DNA of 64,000 bases from positions 1,240,001 through 1,304,000 of the forward strand of contig NC_010644.1 in the NCBI RefSeq assembly GCF_000020145.1. The letters run 5' to 3'. The position numbers were made by a program, and so were the translations under genes. Shown in pieces: positions 41,476-49,941 of the stretch (the first letter of the stretch is position 1; every line of letters starts with the position of its first letter). The DNA is from Elusimicrobium minutum Pei191. Its GTDB lineage: Bacteria > Elusimicrobiota > Elusimicrobia > Elusimicrobiales > Elusimicrobiaceae. The notes beneath the pieces are model-generated. The model saw only the letters and a list, made by a program, of their open reading frames with translations, had not been told where the DNA came from and did no database searches.

Positions 41476-42666
41476 ATGGCTGATATTTTGGAAAAATGCA
41501 GAAATTGGAAAGACGCAAAAATGGCTATGAGAATGGGAATTTACGGTTATTTCCAGCCTATAGAATCCGCACAGGCCCCCGAGGTCATGTTGAACGGTAA
41601 AAGATTTATTATGGCGGGATCAAATAATTATCTCGGTTTGGCAAACGACCCGGAAATGAAAAAAGCCGCCAAAGAAGCTGTGGAAAAATTTGGCACGGGC
41701 TGCGCGGGATCGCGACTGCTTAACGGCAACACAATTTATCATGACCGGCTTGAAGAGCAAATCGCAAGATTTAAAAGAAAAGAAGCCGCTCTTATTTTTG
41801 CCGCCGGCTACCAAATGAATTTGGGCGTTGTAAGCGCTTTACTTAAAAAAGGCGATTACGCTATAGTAGACAAACTTGACCACGCCAGCATTTTAGACGG
41901 CGTAAAACTTTCCGAAGGCGAAATGGTAAGGTTTAAGCATAATGATATGGCCGACTTGGAAAGAGTTTTGGCCAAAATCCCCGAAGAAGCGGGCAAGTTG
42001 ATTGTTGTTGACGGCGTTTTTAGCATGGAAGGCGATATATGTCCCTTACCCGAAATTGTAAAATTAGCTAATAAATACGGCGCAAAAATTATTGTTGACG
42101 ACGCACACGCCACCGGCATTTTAGGCAAAACCGGCAGAGGCACCTGCGAACATTTTGGTTTGGAAAACGGGGAAGTTGACCTCGTTGTCGGCACCTGTTC
42201 AAAAACTTTCGGCACCGTAGGCGGCTTTGTAGCGGGCGACGCTGACATCATACACTATTTACGCCATAACGCGCGCAGCCAAATATTCTCTGCCGCCTTG
42301 CCGCCCGTATGCGTGGCGTCAATTTCCAAAGCTTTAGATTTAATTGAAAATGATACCTCCCGCAGGGACAGCCTTTTCGCTAAAACGGAAAAACTTAAAA
42401 AAGGTTTATCCGAGCTGGGTTTTAATCTTGGCGAAAGCGAAACCCCTATTTTACCCGTTATTATAGGCAGTAATGAAAACTGCTTTAAAATGTGGAAAGC
42501 ATTAAATGAAATGGGTATATTTGTTAATCCTGTGGTAAGTCCGGCCGTTCCTCCAGGAAGGGCGCTTATAAGAGTTACTCTTATGGCTACTCATACAGAC
42601 GAACAAGTAGATAAAATTATAGCTTCGTTCGCTGCGGCGGGCAAAGCGTTAGGCCTTATAAAATAA
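41476..42666 (+). CDS. alpha-oxoamine synthase, serine palmitoyltransferase-like
   Basis: A PLP enzyme of 396 residues that condenses an amino acid with an acyl-CoA or acyl-ACP. Motifs: GSNNYLGLANDPEMKKAA, GTGCAGSRLLNGNTIYHDRLEE, VDKLDHASILDG, VVDGVFSMEGDICPL, VDDAHATGILG, and the PLP-lysine site GTCSKTFGTVGGF. The N-terminal GIYGYFQPIESAQAPEVML and the C-terminal GIFVNPVVSPAVPPG ... AAGKALGLI segments resemble bacterial serine palmitoyltransferases more than BioF or Kbl. The next gene, a ceramide-synthase-like protein, supports this. No biotin operon genes are adjacent. Confidence 0.85.
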   Translation: MADILEKCRNWKDAKMAMRMGIYGYFQPIESAQAPEVMLNGKRFIMAGSNNYLGLANDPEMKKAAKEAVEKFGTGCAGSRLLNGNTIYHDRLEEQIARFKRKEAALIFAAGYQMNLGVVSALLKKGDYAIVDKLDHASILDGVKLSEGEMVRFKHNDMADLERVLAKIPEEAGKLIVVDGVFSMEGDICPLPEIVKLANKYGAKIIVDDAHATGILGKTGRGTCEHFGLENGEVDLVVGTCSKTFGTVGGFVAGDADIIHYLRHNARSQIFSAALPPVCVASISKALDLIENDTSRRDSLFAKTEKLKKGLSELGFNLGESETPILPVIIGSNENCFKMWKALNEMGIFVNPVVSPAVPPGRALIRVTLMATHTDEQVDKIIASFAAAGKALGLIK

Positions 42667-42680
42667 AAATATTTAAATAA

Positions 42681-42711
42681 AAAACCTCCCGTTAAACGGG
42701 AGGTTTTTTTA
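42681..42711 (+). terminator. terminator after the SPT-like gene
   Basis: AAAACCTCCCG (42681-42691) pairs with CGGGAGGTTTT, followed by a run of T residues. The ceramide-synthase-like gene downstream therefore needs its own promoter. Confidence 0.88.
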
Positions 42712-42759
42712 TTTTGATACTAGCGAAATCCTAAGTAAAACTAAAAATTGTTTTTATTA

Positions 42760-42772
42760 TATAATTAAATAT
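42760..42772 (+). promoter_or_regulatory. -10 box of the ceramide-synthase-like gene, probably leaderless
   Basis: TATAAT at 42760-42765 lies 7 nt before the ATG and no Shine-Dalgarno is present, so transcription would start at about the A of the start codon. No clear -35 box. Confidence 0.5.
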
Positions 42773-43885
42773 ATGAGCATACAAATAGTTAAAGTCGGCA
42801 AAAAAAATCTTAAACATTTTATTAATTTCCAATACGATTTATATAAAAATGATAAATTTTGGATAGGCGAACTTAAAATGGACGCTAAGCACGCCCTAAC
42901 CTCTGACCCTTTTTGGAAACACGCCCACAAACAGCTTTTTTTAGCTTATAAGGATGGCAAAATCGCCGGCCGTATTGCCGCTATAATTAACCACACCCAC
43001 ATTGAATACTGGGGCGAAAGAACGGGCATGTTCGGATTTTTTGAATGTATTGACGACAAACAGGTAAGCAAAGCTTTATTTAACGCCGCCAAAGAATGGC
43101 TTAGGGAAAAAGGCATGTCCGTTATAAAAGGTCCGTTTAACCCTTCTACCAACCATACCTGCGGCATGCTTGTAAACGGTTTTGATGAAGACCCTTTTAT
43201 AATGATGCCCTATAATTTTTCTTATTACCCGGAACTTATGGAAGCTGAAGGTTTTGTAAAAGCAAAAGACCTTTTGGCCTTTGAAAGAGTAGCGGCGGAT
43301 AAGTTTACCCCGCGTTTTGAAAAAATAGTTGCAAGAGCTTTAAGAAGTAAAGACATAAAACTGCGCAGAATAAATTTAAAAAACCTTAACGCCGAAATTA
43401 TGACTGTGCGCCACATTTATAACGCGGCCTGGGCCCAAAACTGGGGTTTTTTGCCTATAAGCGAAGCTGAAATACTTAACACCGCCAAACAGTTAAAAAT
43501 GATTGCGGACGCTAAAATAACCTGCGTAGCAGAAATTAACGGCGTTCCCGTAGGCTTTTACATAGCAATACCTAACATGAACCATATGTTAAAGATTTTA
43601 AAAGGCACTATTTTAAACCCTTTTAAACTTATTAAAGGTTTAATTGCCTGGAAAAAAATAAAAGACGTCCGTTTAATTATGCTTGGGGTGCTGCCCGAAT
43701 ACAGGCACAGAGGCGTTGAACTTATACTTATAAAAGACATTGTTGAACACGGTGTTGACGTAGGTTACGGTAAAGCTGAGTTAAGCTGGATGCTTGAAGA
43801 TAACAAAGACATAATAAATGTTGTTACGGAAACAGGCTGCAGAAAATCAGACAGAGTTTACAGAATATACCAAAGCCCTATTTAA
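42773..43885 (+). CDS. YghO/bacterial ceramide synthase (bCerS)-like GNAT-fold protein
   Basis: A 370-residue cytosolic protein. N-terminal half: FQYDLYKNDKFWIGELKMD, AYKDGKIAGRIAAIINH, MFGFFECIDDKQ and KGPFNPSTNHTCGMLVNGFD followed by PFIMMPYNFSYYPELMEAEGF. C-terminal half contains a GNAT-like acyl-CoA fold with LIMLGVLPEYRHRGVE. This pattern belongs to the YghO family, which includes the Caulobacter ceramide synthase that N-acylates the sphingoid base. Placement right after an SPT-like gene makes a role in ceramide synthesis attractive, though activity is not proven by sequence. The end overlaps the convergent gene by 8 nt. Confidence 0.8.
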   Translation: MSIQIVKVGKKNLKHFINFQYDLYKNDKFWIGELKMDAKHALTSDPFWKHAHKQLFLAYKDGKIAGRIAAIINHTHIEYWGERTGMFGFFECIDDKQVSKALFNAAKEWLREKGMSVIKGPFNPSTNHTCGMLVNGFDEDPFIMMPYNFSYYPELMEAEGFVKAKDLLAFERVAADKFTPRFEKIVARALRSKDIKLRRINLKNLNAEIMTVRHIYNAAWAQNWGFLPISEAEILNTAKQLKMIADAKITCVAEINGVPVGFYIAIPNMNHMLKILKGTILNPFKLIKGLIAWKKIKDVRLIMLGVLPEYRHRGVELILIKDIVEHGVDVGYGKAELSWMLEDNKDIINVVTETGCRKSDRVYRIYQSPI

Positions 43886-44654
43886 TAAACGGGCACAAAT
43901 CAATCACCCAAACCCCTATAGCCCCAACAACTAAAACCGCCAACATATAGAACCAAACCGTCGGTTTAGTGGCTAGCACATACTTCCTTAAATGAATATC
44001 AAGTTTAGCAAATGATTTACTGTCCATGGAAGACGCGTTGCGCACCATTTCAGGATAGAGCGTTTGCGCGTAATACTGCAAATCTTCAGGAGTGTTTTTA
44101 CTTTCAACACCTTCCGGGAACGCGAAAAGCATTTTCTTCCCCAGTGACTCCACTATCAGGCGGTCGCTTGCGGCAAGCTGCTTTTTCATATCAGCGTCAA
44201 AAAACTCGGGCGCTAATACCTTATCAGGGAAAGTTATATAATATTTACCGTCTATTTCCGAGTCATGCGTAAGAATCGTGTTTTTAGGCCTGTAAATATT
44301 AAATTTTAATTTAGGCCTTATAAGGAAAACGGGTAAAGGCTGCTTATTTTGCACTACAATTATATTAAAAGCCCATTTATTGTTAGTTTCCCCGCCTTCA
44401 AACCTGCCGCCGTAATAGGTTACGCCGTCAAGCTCCAGCACATAATTCTTTTTAAGTTCTGTTTTAACGTTTCGATAACGGTCAAAAAGGAAAAACGCCG
44501 GGGTGGATTTTTGCAAAAAGCCTTCCGGATGGTCGCTTGTTTCGGGAATACGCACATTTTGCGTGTGCAAGCGGCTCAGCCGGCCCTTAGCAAAAAAATC
44601 TATGGCCGCCAAAGATAGAAGAATAAGTACCAAAATAAAAATTATAGTAGTCAT
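43878..44654 (-). CDS. membrane protein of unknown function
   Basis: A 258-residue protein with hydrophobic helices at both ends (about 3-22 and 233-252) and a large domain between them. Patterns include VLELDGVTYYGGRFEGGETNNKWAF, FLIRPKLKFNIYRPKN and SDRLIVESLGKKMLFAFPEG. The terminal helices would hold the middle domain on one side of the membrane, possibly the cytoplasm. No family recognised. It is alone on its strand, converging on the ceramide-synthase-like gene. Confidence 0.7.
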   Translation of the reverse strand: MTTIIFILVLILLSLAAIDFFAKGRLSRLHTQNVRIPETSDHPEGFLQKSTPAFFLFDRYRNVKTELKKNYVLELDGVTYYGGRFEGGETNNKWAFNIIVVQNKQPLPVFLIRPKLKFNIYRPKNTILTHDSEIDGKYYITFPDKVLAPEFFDADMKKQLAASDRLIVESLGKKMLFAFPEGVESKNTPEDLQYYAQTLYPEMVRNASSMDSKSFAKLDIHLRKYVLATKPTVWFYMLAVLVVGAIGVWVIDLCPFIK

Positions 44655-44710
44655 AGCTTTACCTATATATAATTTATAGCATATATAAAAGCACCCCGCA
44701 AACCCGTAAA

Positions 44711-44742
44711 TAAAAAAAGAGACGTTTTTTAAACGCCTCTTT
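44711..44742 (-). terminator. terminator of nrdG
   Basis: On the minus strand AAAGAGGCGTTT pairs with AAACGTCTCTTT (one G-U pair, valid only in the minus-strand RNA), followed by a T run. It lies 33 nt after the nrdG stop. Confidence 0.82.
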
Positions 44743-44774
44743 TAAGGTTAAAACTAAGTTTACACTTAGCAAAT

Positions 44775-45392
44775 TTACTTCTGTACTTTTAAAATATCTT
44801 TTTCTCCGTTTAAAGGAATGCATTCCTGTAAAGTAAAATGTTTTTCATCTGGTACATTTTTAATTATTTCTTTAATGTCAATTTCTGTTAAAATGGATTT
44901 ATCGTAAGTTGTTCTAAACTCATAATCAATGCCGCTTGCAACAATTAAAGCCATACTTTTTGAAATATCTTCAATATTTACCGCTACGCCCGCAGCCTCA
45001 TTATACTTAGAAAAAGGAGCTTTAATGTCCATAGCTATTGAATCAATAAGCCCTTTTTTAAGTATCTTTTCAATCATGTCGGGCATGGTGCCGTTTGTAT
45101 CAAGTTTAACTTTATAGCCCAAAGCTTTAATTTTAGCTAAAAATTCAGGCAAATCAGCGTGCACGGCAGGTTCCCCACCTGTTACCACAACGCCGTCAAG
45201 GGCACCCTTTCTTTTTTCAAGAAAAGCAAAAACCTCGTCCTCGTTATAAGGTTCAAGCAGCATATTGGGATAAACCAGCTCCGGATTATGGCAGTAAGGG
45301 CAGCGCATGTTGCAGCCCTGCATAAAAATAACCGCCGAAACAAGCCCGGGATAATCAACCAAAGATGTTTTAATAAGTCCGCCGATTTTCAT
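44775..45392 (-). CDS. nrdG: anaerobic ribonucleotide reductase activating protein
   Basis: A radical SAM activase of 205 residues that installs the glycyl radical on the class III reductase. Motifs: LVDYPGLVSAVIFMQGCNMR, CPYCHNPELV completing the Cx3Cx2C cluster, VVTGGEPAVHADLPEFL, and VKLDTNGT. Located downstream of nrdD and of the separate glycyl-radical mini-gene, as expected for an nrdD-nrdG unit. Confidence 0.95.
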   Translation of the reverse strand: MKIGGLIKTSLVDYPGLVSAVIFMQGCNMRCPYCHNPELVYPNMLLEPYNEDEVFAFLEKRKGALDGVVVTGGEPAVHADLPEFLAKIKALGYKVKLDTNGTMPDMIEKILKKGLIDSIAMDIKAPFSKYNEAAGVAVNIEDISKSMALIVASGIDYEFRTTYDKSILTEIDIKEIIKNVPDEKHFTLQECIPLNGEKDILKVQK

Positions 45393-45516
45393 TTTATCCT
45401 CTTACCGCGTGTTGGAGCGGCGTTAATCATGGGAATAAATCCCAACTGTACAAAAGCGCTTACTTTGTTAGCGTTAAGGTAGAAAAATACACGTCCGCAG
45501 TGAAATGTCTAACTAC

Positions 45517-45537
45517 CCCGCCCCCAAGAAGGGCGGG
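45517..45537 (-). other. GC-rich hairpin between the glycyl-radical mini-gene and nrdG
   Basis: CCCGCCC pairs with GGGCGGG just after the mini-gene stop at 45550. No T run follows in the transcription direction, so it may protect the 3' end or attenuate transcription into nrdG rather than stop it. Confidence 0.5.
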
Positions 45538-45549
45538 TAATATGAAAAA

Positions 45550-45738
45550 TTATTTTGAAACGCTCATGAATTTGCGCATGCCAAATTCTTCTCTTTTGCC
45601 ATCGTTCCAATTAGATGTCGGGCGCAAATAGCCGCAAACTCTTGAATAAACCTCACATTTTGAGCCTTTTACTTCCGCTTTAAGTGCGTTAAGTTCTTTA
45701 AGTTCCTGCACTAAATTTGTTCTTTCTTGTGTTGTCAT
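45550..45738 (-). CDS. separate glycyl-radical domain of class III ribonucleotide reductase
   Basis: A 62-residue protein. Residues 1-25 form a charged helical stretch (ERTNLVQELKELNALKAEV). Residues 27-55 read KCEVYSRVCGYLRPTSNW followed by NDGKREEF, the exact C-terminal signature of NrdD with the radical glycine at Gly36 in RVCGYLRP. The large nrdD gene upstream lacks this region, so this protein probably supplies it in trans. A G-rich ribosome-binding sequence (GGGGG) lies about 11 nt before the ATG, and TATA-rich sequence in the 176-nt gap could be a promoter. Confidence 0.9.
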   Translation of the reverse strand: MTTQERTNLVQELKELNALKAEVKGSKCEVYSRVCGYLRPTSNWNDGKREEFGMRKFMSVSK

Positions 45739-45914
45739 ATAATTAAGACCCCCGTCTTTGAAATCAGGCTCTAAAATACCGTGGTTTAAAACCTGTTATA
45801 ATTCTATACTTTTTTCCTAAAATAAACAACCTTAATTTTGGGTTATTGTTTTCCGGTTAAAAGTAACGCTTAAAAACCGGATTTTAAGCGCGGTTTTACA
45901 TCTAAGCTTGGGCC

Positions 45915-47987
45915 TTATGAGGCGCTGCCGGGTGAAAACAACTGCTCCTCAATAGCTTTAATTCTGCGTTCAATATCCTCAATGGCCTGTTCTTTGCACT
46001 TAGGACATTCTTTGTGTTCCCCTTCCAAATAACCGCATTTGGGGCACACGCTAAACGTGGGCGTAATTGAAAAATAAGGCAGTTGGTAATTTTCACACAC
46101 TTTTTTAATAAACTTTTTAAGGGCTTCAATATTTTTAACCTTTTCACCCATATAAATATGGACTACCGTGCCGCCCGTATATTTGGCCTGCATTGAATCT
46201 TGCAAGTCCAGTATTTCAAAAATATCGTCGCTGTAGTTAACCGGCAGCTGGCTTGAATTGGTGTAAAAAGGCGCTTTACCCTCTTTATAATGGGCTTCAT
46301 TAGCCGTAATAATGTCGGGGAACTGCTCTTTATCAATTTTAGCCAAACGGTATGAGGTGCCTTCCGCGGGCGTGGCCTCAAGGTTATAGTTATTATCTGT
46401 TTCTTTTTGGTAGGAAATAAGGCGCTCTCTCATAAAATCAAGCACTTTTTCGCCAAACGCGCGGCCTTTTTCCGTACCCAAATCAACGCCTAAAAGGTTT
46501 AACGCGGCTTCATTTAAGCCGACTAAGCCTATTGTTGAAAAATGGTTTTTCCAATACTGGTTAAAACGTTCTTTTACGGTTCTTAAATAAAATCTCATAT
46601 AAGGATATAAATTGCCCTCGGTAAAACGTTCAATTATTTTACGTTTAATTTCCAAGCTGTCTTTGGCTATATCCATAAGGCCGGCTAAATTTTTAAAGAA
46701 TTCCTCTTCCGTTTTAGATACATAACCCAAACGGGGCATGTTAATTGTAACCACGCCTATTGAACCCGTAAGCGGAGCGGAGCCGAATAAGCCGCCGCCT
46801 CTTTTAATAAGTTCCCTGTTATCAATTCTTAAACGGCAGCACATGGAGCGTGCATCTTCCGGGCTCATGTCGGAATTAATAAAATTAGCGAAATACGGAA
46901 TACCGTACTTAGCGGTAATTTCCCACAAAGGAATAAGCTCGGAATTATTCCAGTCAAAATCCTTGGTTATGTTGTATGTAGGAATAGGAAAGGTAAAAAC
47001 ACGACCTTTAGCGTCGCCCTGAAGCATAATTTCAAGAAAAGCTTTGTTAAGCAAGTCCATTTCTTTTTGGAATTCACCATACGTTTTATCCTGCAACTGT
47101 CCGCCTATAATTACAGGCTGGTTTTTAAAATAAGAAGGAACGTTAAGGTCCATTGTTAAATTAGTAAACGGAGTTTGGAACCCCACGCGGGTAGGAACGT
47201 TAACGTTAAACAAAAATTCCTGCAAAGCCTGTTTAATTTCCGTATAAGAAAGCTTATCGTAATAGATAAAAGGCGCTAAAAGCGTGTCAAAGTTGGAAAA
47301 TGCCTGTGCGCCGGCGCTTTCACCCTGCAAAGTGTAAAAAAAGTTTACAATTTGGCCTAAAGCCGTGCGAAAATGTTTTGCCGGGCGTGATTCCGCCTTT
47401 CCGCTTACACCTTTAAAACCGCTGGTAAGAAGGTCCTGCAAGTCCCAGCCCACGCAATAAGCTCCCAAAAGGCCAAGGTCATGCAAGTGAACCGCGCCTG
47501 TCTGGTGCGCGCGTCTTATATTTTCGGGGTAAATTTTATTAAGCCAGTAAACCTTGCTGATTTCTGAGGAAATATAGTTGTTTAACCCTTGTAAAGAGTA
47601 ACTCATATTGCTGTTCTCATTTACCTGCCAGTCCATCTTTTTAAGGTATTGCTCAACCAAATCAACGTTAAATTTTGAATGTATTTCCCTTATTTTGGAA
47701 TGCTGTTCCCTGTAAATAATGTAAGATTTTGCGGTTTTGTGGTAGTTGGAAGTTAAAAGAACGTCTTCAACGATATCTTGTATATTTTCAACCGTGGGTA
47801 CGCTGTCCGAATAAAGTTGCTGAATTATGTTAATAACTCTTATTGTAAGTTTGGAAGCGACATCTTCGCCAAATTCGCCTGTAACCTGGCCGGCTTTTGA
47901 AATAGCTTTTGTTATTTTAGCGGCGTCAAATTTTTGTTTGGTTCCGTCTCTCTTTACAATATTTTTTATGATTTCTGACTTTGGCAT
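45915..47987 (-). CDS. nrdD: anaerobic ribonucleoside-triphosphate reductase catalytic subunit lacking its glycyl-radical end
   Basis: A 690-residue class III reductase reducing NTPs to dNTPs without oxygen. ATP-cone at the N-terminus (NIVKRDGTKQKFDAAKITKA, about 9-100); core motifs AYCVGWDLQDLL, LQGESAGAQAFSNFDT, NVPTRVGFQTPFTN and YNLEATPAEGTSYRLAK; C-terminal zinc ribbon CPKC ... CPKC at about 650-670. It then ends with a helix (AIEDIERRIKAIEEQLFSPG) where the family normally has RVxGYxRP and the radical glycine. That segment is encoded separately 176 nt downstream. AGGAAG precedes the start. Confidence 0.95.
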   Translation of the reverse strand: MPKSEIIKNIVKRDGTKQKFDAAKITKAISKAGQVTGEFGEDVASKLTIRVINIIQQLYSDSVPTVENIQDIVEDVLLTSNYHKTAKSYIIYREQHSKIREIHSKFNVDLVEQYLKKMDWQVNENSNMSYSLQGLNNYISSEISKVYWLNKIYPENIRRAHQTGAVHLHDLGLLGAYCVGWDLQDLLTSGFKGVSGKAESRPAKHFRTALGQIVNFFYTLQGESAGAQAFSNFDTLLAPFIYYDKLSYTEIKQALQEFLFNVNVPTRVGFQTPFTNLTMDLNVPSYFKNQPVIIGGQLQDKTYGEFQKEMDLLNKAFLEIMLQGDAKGRVFTFPIPTYNITKDFDWNNSELIPLWEITAKYGIPYFANFINSDMSPEDARSMCCRLRIDNRELIKRGGGLFGSAPLTGSIGVVTINMPRLGYVSKTEEEFFKNLAGLMDIAKDSLEIKRKIIERFTEGNLYPYMRFYLRTVKERFNQYWKNHFSTIGLVGLNEAALNLLGVDLGTEKGRAFGEKVLDFMRERLISYQKETDNNYNLEATPAEGTSYRLAKIDKEQFPDIITANEAHYKEGKAPFYTNSSQLPVNYSDDIFEILDLQDSMQAKYTGGTVVHIYMGEKVKNIEALKKFIKKVCENYQLPYFSITPTFSVCPKCGYLEGEHKECPKCKEQAIEDIERRIKAIEEQLFSPGSAS

Positions 47988-48368
47988 AGGGCTGCTTCCT
48001 CTTCTGTATTATAAACTAAATCCGTTTTTGGCGCTTATAAAAACGCCTCTAAAAACAAAACCCGCTAAAATTTAAAAGCTGTGTCAGTAAGTCTGCACAC
48101 TTTTAAAGTTTTTAACCCTGTTAAAACTTTTATTGTATTGAATTTATTGTAGTTGCTGTTTAAATTTTGACAAATATGGCTATAAATTGCAAATCCCCTA
48201 TACAATTTAACTCTATAAACACGGTTATTTTTAAAAATACCGTCTAAAGCCCCCAAAAACAGCCCTTTTTATATTTTAGCATTTTATTTACCTTTAAAAA
48301 CCAGTTGACTGGCCCGTGTTAAACTTGTTTAATATAGAAAATAAACATTTTATTTACCGGGGGTTTTT
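47988..48368. promoter_or_regulatory. divergent 381-nt intergenic region, nrdD and small membrane protein gene
   Basis: No gene is supported here. Toward the plus-strand gene there is TTGACT (48305-48310), a 17-nt spacer and TTTAAT (48328-48333), then GGGGG as ribosome site near 48358-48363. Toward nrdD only the AGGAAG ribosome site is clear. I looked for paired NrdR boxes and did not find convincing ones. Short open frames in this region lack ribosome sites and family resemblance. Confidence 0.4.
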
Positions 48369-48623
48369 ATGTTGGTTTACCAAATTTGCGCAGGAATTCT
48401 TACCGCAGCGCTTGTTATTTTGATAATTTTTGCCATTCGCTTTCTTATCCAGGCCAAAGAAACCGCTACAGCGGTTGAACTGCTTGTTTTAAACGCCAAT
48501 GAACAAGTTGAAAGAACCAGCAAAACATTTGAATTGCTTGAAAATATAGCATGCACTTTAAACAGCACCTGGGGCAGAATTTTCGGCGCGGCGATTGCGC
48601 TTTCCAAATTAAAAAGAAAATAA
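48369..48623 (+). CDS. small membrane-anchored protein (DUF948-like)
   Basis: An 84-residue protein with one N-terminal transmembrane helix (about 6-27, ILTAALVILIIFAIRFLI) and a helical cytosolic or periplasmic part with ETATAVELLVLNANEQVERTSKTFELLENI, then a short basic end. Size and layout resemble DUF948 proteins, whose role is unknown. Preceded by a good promoter-like sequence; ends at a bidirectional terminator. Confidence 0.68.
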   Translation: MLVYQICAGILTAALVILIIFAIRFLIQAKETATAVELLVLNANEQVERTSKTFELLENIACTLNSTWGRIFGAAIALSKLKRK

Positions 48624-48633
48624 ATATATCATA

Positions 48634-48664
48634 AAAAAGCCCCGCTTTAAAGCGGGGCTTTTTT
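48634..48664. terminator. bidirectional terminator between convergent genes
   Basis: Palindromic stem AAGCCCCGCTTT / AAAGCGGGGCTT flanked by an A run on the left and a T run on the right, serving both the plus-strand small membrane gene and the minus-strand aminopeptidase. Confidence 0.9.
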
Positions 48665-49862
48665 AATATTTAAACATTCCTTTCTCGTATATAGTAACCG
48701 TTTTACCGTTTTTTACTTTTGCTTTAACAATTTTATCTTCCGTATTTATAATATCCCAATGAAGCGATGAGTCATTAAACCCAAGCGCTTTCTTTTTAGC
48801 TTTTGTAAGTTTTTTAACGTCACCGCTAAAGCTGTCGGCAAAGCTGGCGCCTAAAGCTATGTGGCTGTTGCCGTTTTTGCCGCCAAAGTTTTCGTCAAAC
48901 AAAGTATCCGCCATAAAGCGGTCGATTTTAGAAAAACGTTTATCCGTTAAAGAAAATTCGCCTATTTGAGCGGCGCCCGGGTCCATAGCTATCATTTTTT
49001 TAAGGTAATCGTCCCCTTTTGAAGCTTTTGCCTTAATTACGCGCCCTTTTTTAAACTCCACTTTTATATTTTCTATTATCTGCCCGCTTCTAAAAGATTT
49101 CATATCTGCGAAATATACTCCTTCCGTTCCCCTCCAATCGGGCGAGGTAAAAATTTCAAAAGAAGGCATATTGCAACCGCGCGCTGATAAAAATTTGCGC
49201 TGTTCACCCAAGAGAACATTTAAATCCATGCTTTTAGACTGCATATTAATAGTGTCTATTTTTAAAGACTCAAGCCACTTAGTTACCTCTTCCATTTGTT
49301 TATAAATTTTTTCCCATGTTTTTAAGGGGTTGGCATCCGTAAGGTAACAGGCTTTTTTTATTTGATTTGTATATTCTTTTAAACTAAGCCCCGCTTTTTT
49401 GGCAAGCGCTTGGGTAGGATAGGTGGAAAGCGTCCACCCGAAGGAACCTTCCGCCTCGCGTTTATCTAAAATTTCTTTAGCGGGCTTTCTTGCCAACGCT
49501 GTTAAAGACATTTTTTTAGGATCAACGTCTTTTAAGTGATCCAAACTGGCCGGCGCGCGCAGAGCAATAAGTCCGTTTATGCCTTTTTGCATCTCAAGCT
49601 GCCATTTTGGCATGAATTTAAGTTGGCTATCGTCAGAAATTTGGTAGAAATCCTTTGTTATGTTTTCGGAACTGAGTACCTGCATAACAGGGTTAAGCCT
49701 TTCGGCAAGTAAAATTCTGTTAATTTCCTCGGCCAGCGGGGCGGATGCTATATCATAACGGACAAGAACTGAGTCATACTTTTTAAATTGCGCCGTCCTT
49801 GCTTTTTTTAGCGACCATACCATGATCTCTGCGTATTTCTTCAATTCATTTTTATTAAACAT
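48663..49862 (-). CDS. M29-family aminopeptidase (AmpS/thermophilic aminopeptidase type)
   Basis: A cytosolic metallopeptidase of 399 residues. Family pattern: an N-terminal Rossmann-like half, MPSFEIFTSPDWRGTEGVYF, PGAAQIGEFSL (metal-binding Glu), DTLFDENFGGKNGNSHIALG (Glu and His), and a C-terminal SSLHWDIIN segment (His and Asp). These are the metal and catalytic positions of M29 peptidases. Specificity not predictable. Single gene, ending at the bidirectional terminator. Confidence 0.88.
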   Translation of the reverse strand: MFNKNELKKYAEIMVWSLKKARTAQFKKYDSVLVRYDIASAPLAEEINRILLAERLNPVMQVLSSENITKDFYQISDDSQLKFMPKWQLEMQKGINGLIALRAPASLDHLKDVDPKKMSLTALARKPAKEILDKREAEGSFGWTLSTYPTQALAKKAGLSLKEYTNQIKKACYLTDANPLKTWEKIYKQMEEVTKWLESLKIDTINMQSKSMDLNVLLGEQRKFLSARGCNMPSFEIFTSPDWRGTEGVYFADMKSFRSGQIIENIKVEFKKGRVIKAKASKGDDYLKKMIAMDPGAAQIGEFSLTDKRFSKIDRFMADTLFDENFGGKNGNSHIALGASFADSFSGDVKKLTKAKKKALGFNDSSLHWDIINTEDKIVKAKVKNGKTVTIYEKGMFKY

Positions 49863-49941
49863 GTCTGACTCCTCTTTTTATAAAAATTCTTATTATATAA
49901 TGATATAATAAATCAAGACTTTTATACACGAATGGTACCTT

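Noticed and set aside
45514-45540. Third copy of the structured repeat near nrdG
   Set aside because: Only a GC-rich hairpin and a GTGAAAT string are shared by chance; the outer repeat, inner stem and conserved TTTGAAACAAAAGAA stretch are missing.
45739-45914. nrdD split explained by a single frameshift error
   Set aside because: The gap has stops in the relevant frames and no coding link; the two proteins have separate helical ends and the small gene has its own start.
48065-48256. 63-codon minus-strand frame in the nrdD upstream region
   Set aside because: No ribosome site, no recognisable protein pattern, and it lies in the AT-rich divergent promoter region.
47988-48368. NrdR boxes upstream of nrdD
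   Set aside because: No pair of 16-bp NrdR-like palindromes with the expected spacing could be found by eye.
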